Below are positions 1-11,022 of a DNA stretch of 64,000 nt, piece after piece (position 1 is the stretch's first letter; each line of letters begins with the position of its first letter). The position numbers and the translations under genes were made by a program. The notes beneath the pieces are model-generated. The model did no database searches and was not told where the DNA came from. It saw only the letters and a program-made list of their open reading frames with translations. Source of the DNA: Cichorium intybus (lineage: Eukaryota; Streptophyta; Magnoliopsida; Asterales; Asteraceae); the NCBI GenBank assembly GCA_023525715.1, contig CM042013.1:77750994-77814993 (forward strand), read 5' to 3'.

Positions 1-1230
1 AATATTTGTGTAAAAATGCTTTTGACATGAAATATGGTTAACCCTTTGTAAGATGTTCATAATGATGTATATAATGTTAGTGTAAAAGTTACTAAACTAT
101 AAATAAAATGTGTAAAATGTTAGATCTTGGACAAAAATGTTATAAAGATGAATTTGACATGAAATATGAATAGATCCATGTATTATGAACACTTTGATAT
201 ATTAAGTTGTGTAAAAGTTACAAAACTACAAATAAAGTGTACAAAGATACTAGATCTTGGATAAAAACGTTATAAAAACGAAAACTAGTAAAAACTACGT
301 TTTTTATAAATAAAGGCTCTATTTTCTAGCAAAATTGGTTATAATCATGTTATTACACCATTTTTGTGAGAATTACGTCAAAAGATGATATTTATAATCT
401 TTTGAATAAGTTATTTCGCTATTGTTCGTAAAAATAAGGTTATTACGACGTAATACTAAAAATAGACTATTATTGGAATAGTTTATGAACACAAAGTTAT
501 TATGACGTTTGAACATGACAAAAATAATTATATAAAAATATATAATTATTATACTTTACTATATTATCATGGGAAAAATGATAATGGATTATTATAAGAG
601 TTTTTATATACAAAACGTACGTAAACAAGTTGCTTGTAATACATACATTTTTGTGAGATGAATATTCACAGTACTTTTATAAGTACCTGCTATAAGTCCT
701 GAACTTTTATAACCAGAGTCTCGGTAAGAGAGCGCGATATTTGAGTATAGATCTATACGGGGCTTGACAACCCCGCACCTGAGCTGCTAGCTACAGCTTG
801 ACCGGCAGGTCTGAGGTGTCCAAATGTCTAACATTCCGACGCCAAAAGAACGTCGCAGCAGGCCAACTAGTCATAGTATGGTTATAGGGTATCTCACATG
901 GGAAAAATAATCAACTTAATATTTTTATGAATTGTTTACGTGGAAACACACATTTCAAAGAAAGTTACACTACAGTTTACACGTTACATTTTAGTCTTTG
1001 GGATTTAAAGACTTGGACATTTTTATGAGAAAATATTGGATTTTCTTGGCTTTCAACACTATCGCTTACAAACAAAGGACATTTCTTACGCAAAAATCTT
1101 ATGAACTCACCAACTTAATTGTTGACACTTTTTCAACTACTTGTATTCTCAGGAAATTGATAAGGTAAACCTCAGCGCGATTCGAAGAGACGTTACGACG
1201 TCGTTTTTGTTTATTTTGGAATCATTTGTA
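1..1230 (+). mobile_element. Decayed gypsy-type LTR fragment
   Basis: No coding frame is visible. The stretch around 690-870 (TATAGATCTATACGGGG, then GGTCTGAGGTGTCC and GACGCC) matches, with many substitutions, the reverse complement of about 51770-51970. That second region lies inside the LTR of minus-strand element D. This makes 1-1230 a plus-oriented piece of a related long LTR. The left boundary lies outside the window; no TG...CA terminus or primer-binding site was found at the right edge, so the end is approximate. Confidence 0.55.
21..284. repeat. Two-unit tandem repeat, period about 132 bp
   Basis: TTTGACATGAAATATG recurs at 21 and 153. The rest of the unit (GTAAAAGTTAC, AAACTA, AGATCTTGG, AAAACGTTATAAA) follows in the same order in both copies with scattered substitutions. 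It sits inside the LTR-like fragment. Confidence 0.7.
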
Positions 1231-1231
1231 A

Positions 1232-1837
1232 TTGTATTTGAAACACGCAACTTTTAAACGATGTAACATTTGCAATTATTTAATGATGGTTGTTTTGCTT
1301 GGAATCACTATTATTCAACTTTGTTATGATATTGTTCATGAAGTCATCCACTCTCGAACTATTCCGCCAATACGGTTTGAGGGTATGACAGATGTTCTTC
1401 ATCTTCATATTTCTGGAATATCTTATGAATACTTCGGATATATGCTTGATCCCCATCCTGAAAATGAAGTTGCACATGTTAATGGTGAGTCAGATTTGAA
1501 AGAAGACTGTTTAGTAAAAGTGTTATTTGTTGCTAAATCTTCAAAAAGAACGAAATCCGAATCTGTTGGTTCTTTAGTTTCAAATGACATGTTTCATGGT
1601 ATGAAATGTTATAGAAAACCCATTCTTGCTGAAAATCAAAAATATCAAATCCTAAGTGTGTGTGATCCAAAGGTTTCAGATCCGAATCAGAATGATGAAC
1701 AAAGTTTTTGTTACAAATATTGTGTTCATATGTTTAAAAAGAAGAAAAAGAAGAAGAAAAAGTCAAAACCGAAGTTGATGTCGGTTCTTAAAAAGAAATG
1801 TTCTGATGTTGTTGTTCTTCCAAAAAATCAGAAGTGA
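1232..1837 (+). CDS. Unrecognised 201-residue ORF, possibly retroelement-derived
   Basis: The frame encodes about 200 residues with a hydrophobic segment near residues 18-32 and a run of nine lysines near residue 170, followed by further KK clusters. I recognise no family. A second open frame at 1894-2067, after several stops, encodes a short stretch with the string VWVPKK, which recalls linker text of some plant copia gag proteins. That resemblance is weak. It lies between an LTR-like fragment and a palindrome array, so it is more likely retrotransposon debris than a host gene. No intron signals or promoter could be assigned. Confidence 0.25.
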   Translation: MYLKHATFKRCNICNYLMMVVLLGITIIQLCYDIVHEVIHSRTIPPIRFEGMTDVLHLHISGISYEYFGYMLDPHPENEVAHVNGESDLKEDCLVKVLFVAKSSKRTKSESVGSLVSNDMFHGMKCYRKPILAENQKYQILSVCDPKVSDPNQNDEQSFCYKYCVHMFKKKKKKKKKSKPKLMSVLKKKCSDVVVLPKNQK

Positions 1838-2038
1838 AAAGGCTTGAAAAGTTTATTATGGTTAAAAGAAAATTTTCAGAGATTTGTGTTTAAAGAAGAA
1901 TTTTTTTGAAAGATTCGGGTTGGTATAATGTGTTATATGAAGATTTTCTTGTTCCAACCAAAAGACCAAGATACTTAGGAGTTATTTCTACAAAAATGGT
2001 TTGGGTTCCAAAGAAAACTTGTCAAATACCTTCGGATA

Positions 2039-2225
2039 TGACATCAACTCCTCTTCTTTTGATATAAACACTCATAACTGAAGCCTTATGATGTCAGCAT
2101 TCGGATTATGACATCAGCAATTCGTATTTGACATCAGAATTCAGATACAAACATACATATTTGTAGGATTCAGATTATGACGTCAGCATTCAGATTATGA
2201 CGTCAACATTCAGATTATGACGTCA
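2039..2225. repeat. Array of TGACRTCA palindromes with 20-bp spacing
   Basis: Seven TGAC(G/A)TCA or TGATGTCA octamers start at 2039, 2089, 2109, 2129, 2178, 2198 and 2218. Two runs of three have an exact 20-bp period, each unit reading roughly ATTCAGATTATGACGTCAGC. TGACGTCA is the classic bZIP (C-box/CRE) recognition palindrome. The TGACATCA and TGATGTCA variants are what CpG deamination of it would give. No gene start is evident downstream, so a regulatory role is not shown. Confidence 0.75.
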
Positions 2226-3216
2226 TCCTTCGGTTTGTGCTTCTCAAGTCTCCCCTTTGGATCTTCAATTTTTCATAGCTTTACATTCTTTTGAACCTAA
2301 AAAGAAAACTGTTATTATCAAGCTTAAAAACAAAAATACAAATTACATAATACACATACAGTTTTCCAAATCCCAGTACTAAAATAACTGTCTTCCAGAT
2401 TTCAACTAACAGACTTGCCAAATACCATTTTTAAACTTTAAAACTTAAAAGGAATCGTAAGGAAGCGTATCAGAGTCTAGACGGGATCGCAAGAAGATGT
2501 ACCAATTAGCGATTCGGTCAACGATTGGTACGCAAACGTACCGCGATTGGGAACTGGACATTTGGAATGCGGATAGTAGGCAATTAGGCGATCCGTGTGA
2601 CTATCCGTAGAACAACAAAAGAAATAACACCATGTTAGCATCACCAAAGTAATAACTCAAAGGCTTTGATGATTAATTTAATTAGCATGTAGCCACAGCA
2701 AGTCAAAATTTTGAGACCACCCATTAGCCTTTAACAGGAACATATACTATGCAGCTAATTACGCAATGAACTTTGTAGTGGAAGTAGGGACTCCCAACCA
2801 GAAAATTATATGTCAAATATCTAGGTACCAATGAAGAAGGAATACAAAATAACATTTTAAATATTTTACTTGAACACACACAGTTACACATACATATACA
2901 TAGTTACACATACATACACATACACATAGTTACACACTCATACACATACCACCAACACTATTTTAGGTCAAGTCCAATCAATATCATGTCCAAGTCGACT
3001 ACTACACTAATCAAGGATGGGTCTGATTCAGTCCAGCTCTACAAAATAATACGTATTTGAAGCAAAACAACTAAAATAAGCATGGGTCTAAGGTCATCTC
3101 CAACTCCACTATAAAAATAGAGTTACTTTATTTTTTACTCTATTTTGCTCCAACCACACTCTATAATCAACTCTGCATTTGAGTATTTGAATAATATCAC
3201 TTCAAATATAGAGTAA

Positions 3217-3450
3217 TACATTTCTAGTTTATTTAAATATAATAACAAAAGTTTACAATCATATTATACATTTCTAGTTTATTTAAATATAATAACAAAA
3301 GTTTACAATCATATTATACATTTCTAGTTTATTCAAATATTCATTTACACCAAATATAGAGTTATTGTTTCACTTGTCATTTTTAGTCCTCTACTTTTTA
3401 TTTTTATACATTTCTAGTTTATTTAAATATAATAACAAAAGTTTACAATC
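3217..3450. repeat. 50-bp tandem repeat inside the Harbinger element
   Basis: Units beginning TACATTTCTAGTTTATT occur at 3217, 3267 and 3317 (period 50), with a further copy near 3407 after a divergent spacer. The repeat separates the left terminus from the transposase remnant. Confidence 0.8.
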
Positions 3451-3612
3451 ATATTATATATTAAATGATATTAATTAATTATAATTATCAAAATTGAATA
3501 TTTATATATCGAATTCATATAAAAATTTACGTATACTAAAAACAATAAAGCACGATAACATATTTTATAAAAAAACGTATAAAATATTCATAAACCAACA
3601 AGCTCATAAAAG

Positions 3613-3984
3613 AAACATTTTGCTACCCAACAAGAAGCATGTCGAAAGGACGTTGAGCGTGCATTTGGAGTTCACTAACCACGTTTTGCAATTGTTAAGG
3701 GACCATCTCGTTTTTGGAAAAAATATGTATTACATGACATAATAAGTGCATGCATTATTTTGCATAACAAGATAATTGAGGATGAACGTGATTTTGACGT
3801 ACCAATTGAAGTAGCAAAAGAAGTGCAGCCGATAGAGGTTGACTTGACGATAGATGAAGATGGTCGATTCCAACAATTTGTTGATCGATATAAATGTATT
3901 AAAAATAAAAACTCACTTAAATCTTCGGAATGCGTTAGTCGACCATTTATGAGAAATTTATTCGACCGCATAAATATATTTTAA
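3613..3984 (+). pseudogene. Harbinger transposase C-terminal remnant
   Basis: One frame from 3613 reads through to the stop at 3984 with a single internal TAA at 3676-3678. It contains EACRKDVERAFGV, then RFAIVKGPSRFW, then DIISACIILHNKIIEDERD. That order is characteristic of the C-terminal part of plant PIF/Harbinger (HARBI1/ALP1-like) DDE nucleases. The Glu in VERAFG is the usual third catalytic residue. The N-terminal DNA-binding part and both catalytic aspartates are absent, so it cannot be active. It lies inside the TAA-flanked element above. Confidence 0.85.
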
Positions 3985-4493
3985 CTTTTCAAATGTATGT
4001 GTAATATTTTTATAAATGCATGTATAATATTTAGTTTAAGAGTGTATTATAAATGTACTTTTATTATTTAATAAATTTTGTATTAATAAAATCATAATTT
4101 CTTCAAATTAATTATATACAAATAAATTATTTTGTTATTATGGTTTTGATAACATAATTTAGAATATTATTATAATAAAAAATAGAGTAATTTATGTTAA
4201 AAGTTAACAAATAGAAATGAGATTTTGACAATTTATGTAAATGAAGAAAAAAGAAATATGGTAGGAATATATACCTTTTAAAATAAAAATAGTGTGAAAA
4301 CTAGAGATGGATTGGAGATGGTCCACTTTTTACACCATTTTTACTACAAAAATAGAATAAAAAATAAAGATAGACCATAGATGGTCTAATTTAGTTCCGG
4401 TCCAAGACTCAACTTTTTCTAGACCGTTTTCCAATCCTCCATTCTGAAACAAATGTGTCGGATTTAGACATTAAATCCCATATCCACAGATAA

Positions 4494-6748
4494 TCTATAT
4501 ATCTTATAAAAGAAGCATATTTTCAAGCACCACATTGATTTGAAACTTCCATGTCTTTTCATATTTCCAATGACTTTTCAAAATACAAATAATTTTTTTT
4601 TCTCTTTGTCCCACATTGATTCAAATGCATATATGATCTTCCATCTTTCTCTTATATAATGCCTACTTATTTTCTTCCAATATCCATCAAGTTTGATCAT
4701 AATATGACTTTCAAGTTTACTATTAGTGATCATTTTATCATAAACAAATTTTAATCACAAAGTTTTAAAGTATTCTACTAATTTTTTTCAACTTTTTGAA
4801 GTATTGAAACTCAAAAATGAAAATGAAAATTACTCAAAACTTTTGAAAATCTGATTACATTGAAAGTTTATATATCGTTTGTAAAAAATGAAAGCGATGT
4901 AAACATTTTTCGACTCAAGAGTATGTATATACATAAAAGTTTTCATTTGTGAACGTTTTAAATATCTCATATAAAAATATCATTCGAAACAATATGATTT
5001 AACATTAATAATTTATCTTTTATCATATTATTTTGATTTTTTTTATTTGTCCTACATTACTTCATACATCTATCTAACCTTTCATATTTTCCTTATATGA
5101 TACCACTAATTTGATTACATTATCCATCAATCTAGATCATAATATGACTTTTAAGTATGTCGTAGTAAAAAATGACAATGACGTTGACTTTTTTTAGATT
5201 TAAGTGATATATGTACATATAATTTTTGAATAGCAAACGTTTTTTCACACATTTATATTTCAATATTTATCATAACAAAGTTTCCAAAATGTGTTATTAA
5301 TTAGTAGTCAATTTATCATGAAAACATATTTTTATCTCATAGTTTCAATAGGTTTTACTATTTTGTTTTAGCTTCAAAAATATTAAAACTAAAAAGATGA
5401 ATATTAAATTGGGTTAAAAACTATTAAAAATTGATTATGTTGCAAGTTCATAGTGTCATAGTTCAATATGTGGTGACAACGTTGATAACATTTTCTGATT
5501 TAATTAGATTTATATATATACAAATTTCAAACGGTAAATGTTTCAAAATTGAAACAAATTTATTTATCTACATAATAAATCTTATAAGAGAGGTTATTCA
5601 ATCAATGTGGATGAATTTTTATCATGTATCATATTAATTTGAATACTTTTAGAAAAAAAAAATAGAAGTGGGCACCGGTGGGTACCCATCCAAATTTTAC
5701 GAGATCGATCTTAAAGCTCGAACCAATGGTTCATTGAATGTTTTAATGGTTGTCTAAGCCGGTTACAATCAATAACACAAAAGAACAAATATATCAAGGA
5801 AATAATTTTAGCCTCTCTACTTATAAATACTTGCTTTCCCTTTGAATTTGTTCATTAAATTATGTGGGATGAGAAATATATTAGCCCCTTTACTTATAAA
5901 TGTTTGATTTCACTTTAGTTGTGTTTCTTAAACGATATGGGATAAGAAAATGAAATAAAATAATACACTATAAAAGAAAGTTTGATCCCACATCGTAATG
6001 ATAAACCAACTTAACAATTTTTTTTATTCTATAAGTAAATTTCCTTCTCAAAGTAAAATAATTATATAAATGATTAGTCAGTTTTTATTCTTAGAAACAT
6101 TTCCAAATATTAAATTTCAAAGAAATATATAGTAAAACTTTTATATATTTTATTTTAATGAGTTCGAACTTTAAAAATACAGCGGGTCGATCTCGATATG
6201 AACTCTGTAATCCTTTATCAAGCTGCACAAAAAAACGTGCATCATACTATATAATCCAATTTTAAACTTTGGTGATACAGTTTGTGTTTTTCAAATCCCA
6301 AATCGCATAATTGATGCGATGTGCGGTTTTGACTATATATTGGAGGGTAAACACCATTGAAATATGTCTCTATTCTTATCAATAAAAGTGTATTATTCAA
6401 AATATTTGAGTGGCACATTTGCAAATCTATAGCAAAATATATACAATATCTCTCAATTTTATCAATGCACAAAGTGTAGGTAGGTAATATTAAAATCATG
6501 TAGTTTGAGATAATTATTTATCTTGAACCATATTATTTTTAATTTAATTTTATGAATTGTATTCATTTATTATAATTTTTACAGTTTTTGGTCTTCTAAA
6601 ATTTTGATACATGTATCTATTATCATATAATTGAAAATCATAAAGACATTTTATATAAACCTTTTAAAAATGGTATGAGAATAACATGTATTTGTCTATA
6701 TTTTAACTATATAATTTTTTTCTGCGCAACGCGCGGACATTCGTCTAG
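4494..6748 (+). mobile_element. Non-autonomous Helitron with precise empty site
   Basis: The left end is A|TCTATATATCTTATAAAA. The right end has a short GC hairpin (GCGCAACGCGC, 6724-6734) about 10 bp before CTAG at 6745-6748, followed by T. A 5' TC, a 3' CTRR with subterminal hairpin, and insertion between A and T without target duplication define Helitrons. Copy 2 reads continuously across this point (AATATTTGGTA near 36244), giving an empty site. An internal duplication is visible (about 4600-4780 against 5048-5170, both with CATAATATGACTTT). No Rep/helicase frame is present. Block 5670-6010 looks like captured or promoter-like sequence of unknown origin. Confidence 0.88.
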
Positions 6749-7281
6749 TTGGTATAATTTCTGAAACAATGATTCAAAAACCTCAAGGTGGCATCTAAAT
6801 CTAGGTAGTCCTCATTCACAAATGGATTCAAAAACCTCAAGGTGGGACCAGCAAACAAATTTCAAAGTAAACATTCGACTTAAAAACTACAAAATAGTGA
6901 AGCAAACATTGACAGATGCTAACATATCGAACAACAAAATGCATGTTATAAACAACAAATCAATAAGGTTTATAAGCGATCAATGTAATGCTACTTGAAA
7001 GACTAATCTTATAACCTTTGGAGAAAAGCGTGTAATTAGCATTTCAAAACTTAATTTCATATCTCGTATCTCCCCCAATTCATGGTATTTGGTTGTTGAT
7101 AAAAATGCGTTTCCCATAACCAACTTCAACTTTATTCCGATTGGAATATTTCAATATTATCTTCTCCTTAATTAACTTTAATAATCATTTGAATTCATTT
7201 CTTTAATACAATTAGCCGGTTTTATAGCCGACTACCGTGATATCTAGCAATGACTCTCAATTGGCTGAGATTAATTTCAAA

Positions 7282-7364
7282 ATGCCACCGTTTTCTTCTC
7301 ATTCCGATGTTTACCAGGAATTGATAGAATCGATCAGTGGAAATCGCAAGAAGCTGTGGGAGTC
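7282..7364 (+). pseudogene. Truncated first-exon copy of an unrecognised gene
   Basis: ATG at 7282 opens the same frame as 36893 in copy 2. It keeps about 27 codons (starting MPPFSSHSDVYQEL) with a few substitutions. The end of the exon, the splice donor and the start of the intron are missing. The deletion joins GAGTC directly to GTCATCTATAAAG, leaving a shared GTC that suggests microhomology. No downstream exons follow. Confidence 0.7.
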
Positions 7365-7440
7365 GTCATCTATAAAGATCGGGTGGTGCTAACGTACTTT
7401 ACCTTAGCGTAGTTCACATATATTGTATAGGGGTTTATAT

Positions 7441-10305
7441 AAAAAGGGTAAATATCATATATGCCCTAAATTAATTAAATAATATCATATTTACCCAATA
7501 CATATATATCCTATATTAACCTCTAAAATATCAAATATACCCTAAATTCCATTTTTAACACTTTATAATTACTTTTATGGTATTTTTTGTTATTATAATC
7601 CTTTTAATTATAAATACAATCTTGATCTTCCCATTATATCCCTTGCATATTATCAGGAAACTAAATCGTATCAAGAAACAAACACGATCAAATCGTCTAC
7701 GACTACAACGTGATCGTTGGAGTGAGGCACCTCTAGGCACCATTGTCGTCTTCAACTCAGACATCAATTGGACTTCTGATTGCTTAATCACGTAATTCTT
7801 TGGGCCGTTTGGGACGACTCATGTTATTTAGTCGAGTTCCTGTGATTGTTGTACATTGACGTCAATAGTTGGTTGATTGTGATTATGTAGTCGATTATGA
7901 TATTTGGTTCTTGTTGTATTTTTTGTGATTAATTTGTTGATAGTGATTGTTTAGATCGAGTTCTTGTGATTGCTTGTTCAATTGTGAATAATTGGTTGAC
8001 TGTACTTGTTACTTGGTCGAATTCTATCCATTGTGATTGCTTGGTCAATTGTCAATAGTGTATGTACCTTTACAAAGTTGTCATGGTGCTGGTTTTACTA
8101 TAAGCTTTGTTAAATTAGGTTTTTCTAGTTGTTCCTTCGTTCAATTTCTTGATAATCATGCTTTGAAATGTACACGTGGAAGATTATAAACTTCAAGATA
8201 ATAAAGATTCCTACTTTTTGTGAGTTAAAGAAAATCCTGGTTCCTTCCCCTTTGAAATTTTTAGATGTAGGTCCATTATATTTTTCATAAATGCCAAAAT
8301 AATTTCTACATTATTAGATGTAAATTTATTGATTGATAGCTTCCTTTATTTCAGATAGCAACTCTTTAATGACTTCCATCACTTTTTAGCATAACAGTCA
8401 CTTTTATGTATTTGTGTTCCAGATAATCTGCATTACAGCTTAATTTTAGTTATAAAGAAAGGCTCATGTATACATTTCATGTTCGTTACTGTATTTATGC
8501 TATTGAATCTGGAGACACATTTTATCAAAATGACATGTGAGCCCTTTTCTCCATGATTCTTGAGTTGATATGTGGGGTGCTTATATGGTACCCTTAAGGG
8601 AAACTAAATGAATCTTAATTCAGTTTTTCACATTTCTCATTCAGAAATTGCCCCAAATTTAGTTTACCTCTTTGTCCCACATATAGTTGCCCTTAACTTC
8701 TCTACCTATTTTCACTGTAAAACTTTTAATTTCTGTCATTTTTCAGAAAATAAAAACTTAGGTGGTCCCTAATCTAACTCTAGCTAATTGTGGTGATAAT
8801 TTTATAATTTCTCCATTTGAATTGTGAATGTGAATGGTCCCAAAACATTCAGATGTCATTTAATAAATCTTATTTGAATAATTTCGTACATTTTTTATTT
8901 ACATCTTATTCGTTAGTTTCTTTTTAATATGAATTTAAGGCACTAGAGACATTTGTCACCTGTTTTTTTTTTTTAATTTTTGAAGTCTTGTCACTAAAAG
9001 TAAATAAAAATTGCAGAATTTATTACTTCTGTTCTATAAACTTCCTGTTAACAGGTTGTACCACTCACATTGATGCCATATGCAGGTAAAAGTTACTGGT
9101 TTTTTCTTCTTGGTGCTCTTAACTCTTCTTTTGAAAAGGGTAATTTTGGAAATATAAAAATTATTATGAAATTTCTGTCATTTGCACCTAAGAGATGGGT
9201 AGGGGTCTGTTTTAAAGTGAAGTTCTGATTTTGGTCAAATGTGGTCAGAATCTTGAAATGTGAAGCAGCAAATGAGGACCAAATCTGGAATTTGACTTTC
9301 TTTTTTTAAATGTGAATAAAATGAATCTACTTTTTAAATGTGAATAAAATGAATTTGACTTTCTGGAATGAAACCGTTTTGATTATGATTTGCCATTAGA
9401 ATTACAGCTTACACATGAGGAAAACAAAGAAAAAAATGACCAATATCTCACTAGTTGTTAAAACAGTAAATACATGGTCAAAAATCAAAGTACATTGCTA
9501 TTTTGGGTGCTAGAATACAAGTACATTGCTTTGTAATGAAACTGTTTTGACTATGATTTGTCGTTACAATTACGGTACTTTTAAATGAGGAAAAAAAGAA
9601 AAAAATTAACTACATCTCACTGGTTGTTACCCTTCACTAGACATACACATGGTTATACATATTTACATATGGAAAGACATACAATTGTAGATGTTAAAAC
9701 TAGAACGTGGGTCGGGATTCTCAAACAGAGGAATTAGAAGCCAATCTTTCGCCTTTTAGTAAGAGTACTGGCAAGCTTCCAGGTACACCTCAGAACCACA
9801 GCAGCCAACCTTTCACTGTTTTCATCATTTTTTATAGTCGTAGAAGCCAATTTCTAAAACCAAACCTATCTAGAAGCCAAAATAGCACCAGCAACATCAC
9901 CACGGATCAAAACAAACTTGAAAGAACAGTCACAGCAAACCTGAAAGAACTGTCAAAGCAGACCCATAAAAATCAGCACATGACTTATTGAGACAATTTA
10001 GCAAACACCTGGTGGGCAATCCCCAAAGTGCTTTCAACAAAAGTTTAAAAATGTTGGTTTATATGCCAATTACTTCACATTTGATTCTCAATACATATTC
10101 TAAACATTTGGTTAAAGAAAAGTGAGAAGCAGAGAATCTAGTAGCTAATATGAGAACCGTGAATAATGTGGGATTACAAGGAAGTTTTTGACAAAGAAAA
10201 ATTGAAAAAAAATCATATCTAAAAACACACATACGTACAGTGGAGAGAACGATACAGCAATCCGATTCCCTAATGACCGAATAACGTGGGATTCCCTTCC
10301 GCACC
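7441..10305. other. Gene-poor AT-rich stretch, no assignable feature
   Basis: This interval starts with short repeats of TACCCTAAATT-like text (7445-7560). Small open frames at 7577-7795 and 9707-9991 have no recognisable domains. The block 7640-7800 is less AT-rich than its surroundings and could be a gene relic, but I cannot name it. The right edge is where a copia gag fragment begins abruptly. I see no promoter, RNA gene or terminal repeat here. Confidence 0.6.
9365..9632. repeat. Diverged direct repeat, spacing about 170 bp
   Basis: The segment GAAACCGTTTTGATTATGATTT with following ATGAGGAAAA and ATCTCACTAGTTGTTA at 9368-9465 recurs, diverged, at 9538-9632 (GAAACTGTTTTGACTATG, ATGAGGAAAA, ATCTCACTGGTTGTTA). 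Confidence 0.65.
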
Positions 10306-10308
10306 ACC

Positions 10309-10942
10309 AAGAAAGGTGCCTCCACCATCAACGAGTTTTGTCATCACCTCAAACACCTTGCGGACGCTTTGGCCGATGTCGATTGTCAAATTACGGATAC
10401 CGAACTTGTCATGCAAATATTGAGACAATTGCCACCGTCATATCATAGTATCGTTGACGTTGTTACCAATACCAAACCCTTCCCTTCGTTTTTAGAAGCC
10501 AAAAACATGCTACTTCTACATGAATCTCGTGAAGTATCCGAAGACGCATCTCCCGATACCCCACAACCCACCACCGCTCTTTATTCGGTCTCTTCGCAAT
10601 CCGGGAAACCGAAGAATAAGTGGAATAAAAATCGGAATAATAATTGGGGGGGCTTCTAAAGGGGGGGGGGGTAATACTAACGGTTTTTCTAGTGCAAATA
10701 ATTTTTCAGGTAATCATCCGGGTCAACAAAGTCAATTCGCCGGAGTTTTGGGAGCTACACCAACTTCCTCTCAAAATTTTGCTACTCAACAAAACCTTCT
10801 GCCAAGTAACTTCACGCATGGACAGCCACCTGCCCCACAAATGATGCCGCCTACTTTTTTCTACGGCTCCATGCCTTCCACGTTTGGATCAGCCCAACCG
10901 TCCATTCCATCCGCCGGCCCACCAGCTCCTCAGGCCTAACAT
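10309..10942 (+). pseudogene. Copia gag fragment
   Basis: The gag text begins at TKKGASTINEFCHHLKH and continues with VMQILRQLPPSYHSIV, a typical UBN2/copia gag segment that packages element RNA. The frame breaks in the G-run near 10644, after which a Gln/Gly/Pro/Asn-rich tail runs to a stop at 10937-10939. A further shift is needed to reach the protease frame. The N-terminal half is missing. I could not find the CX2CX4HX4C zinc knuckle usual in copia gag; the low-complexity tail occupies its place. Confidence 0.85.
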
Positions 10943-11022
10943 ATGCCGGCAGCCCACTACCCGGTTTTTTATGGACAGCAGCACCCTTCGGTTGTCAACA
11001 GCCCCCTGGCCCACCTTCCACG

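Larger units (their letters stand above)
3092..4386 (+). mobile_element. Degenerate PIF/Harbinger-type DNA transposon
   Basis: The element starts GGTCATCTCC and ends AGATGGTC, imperfect inverted termini, flanked by TAA on both sides (3089-3091 and 4387-4389). A 3-bp TAA/TTA target duplication is typical of PIF/Harbinger. The paralogous copy 2 has no such insert near 36157. A better inverted match to the left end lies internally (GGAGATGGTCC near 4314-4324), so the exact right end is uncertain. It holds a transposase remnant and an internal 50-bp tandem repeat and is surely non-autonomous now. Confidence 0.75.
2353..7440 (+). repeat. Local duplication, copy 1 (interrupted)
   Basis: Segments 2353-3091, about 4406-4493 and 6749-7440 match 35391-37140 in order, with small indels. 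Copy 1 carries two extra elements that copy 2 lacks. It has also lost about 75 bp near 6985 and the end of the exon at 7364. An ACACATAC-rich microsatellite at about 2877-2950 is shared with 35943-36015. Homology starts in copy 2 immediately after the copia LTR and fades near 37140. Confidence 0.85.

Noticed and set aside
9707..9991. 94-codon ORF
   Set aside because: Ser/Thr/Asn-rich text without recognisable motif, no supporting context; listed only as part of the unassigned stretch.
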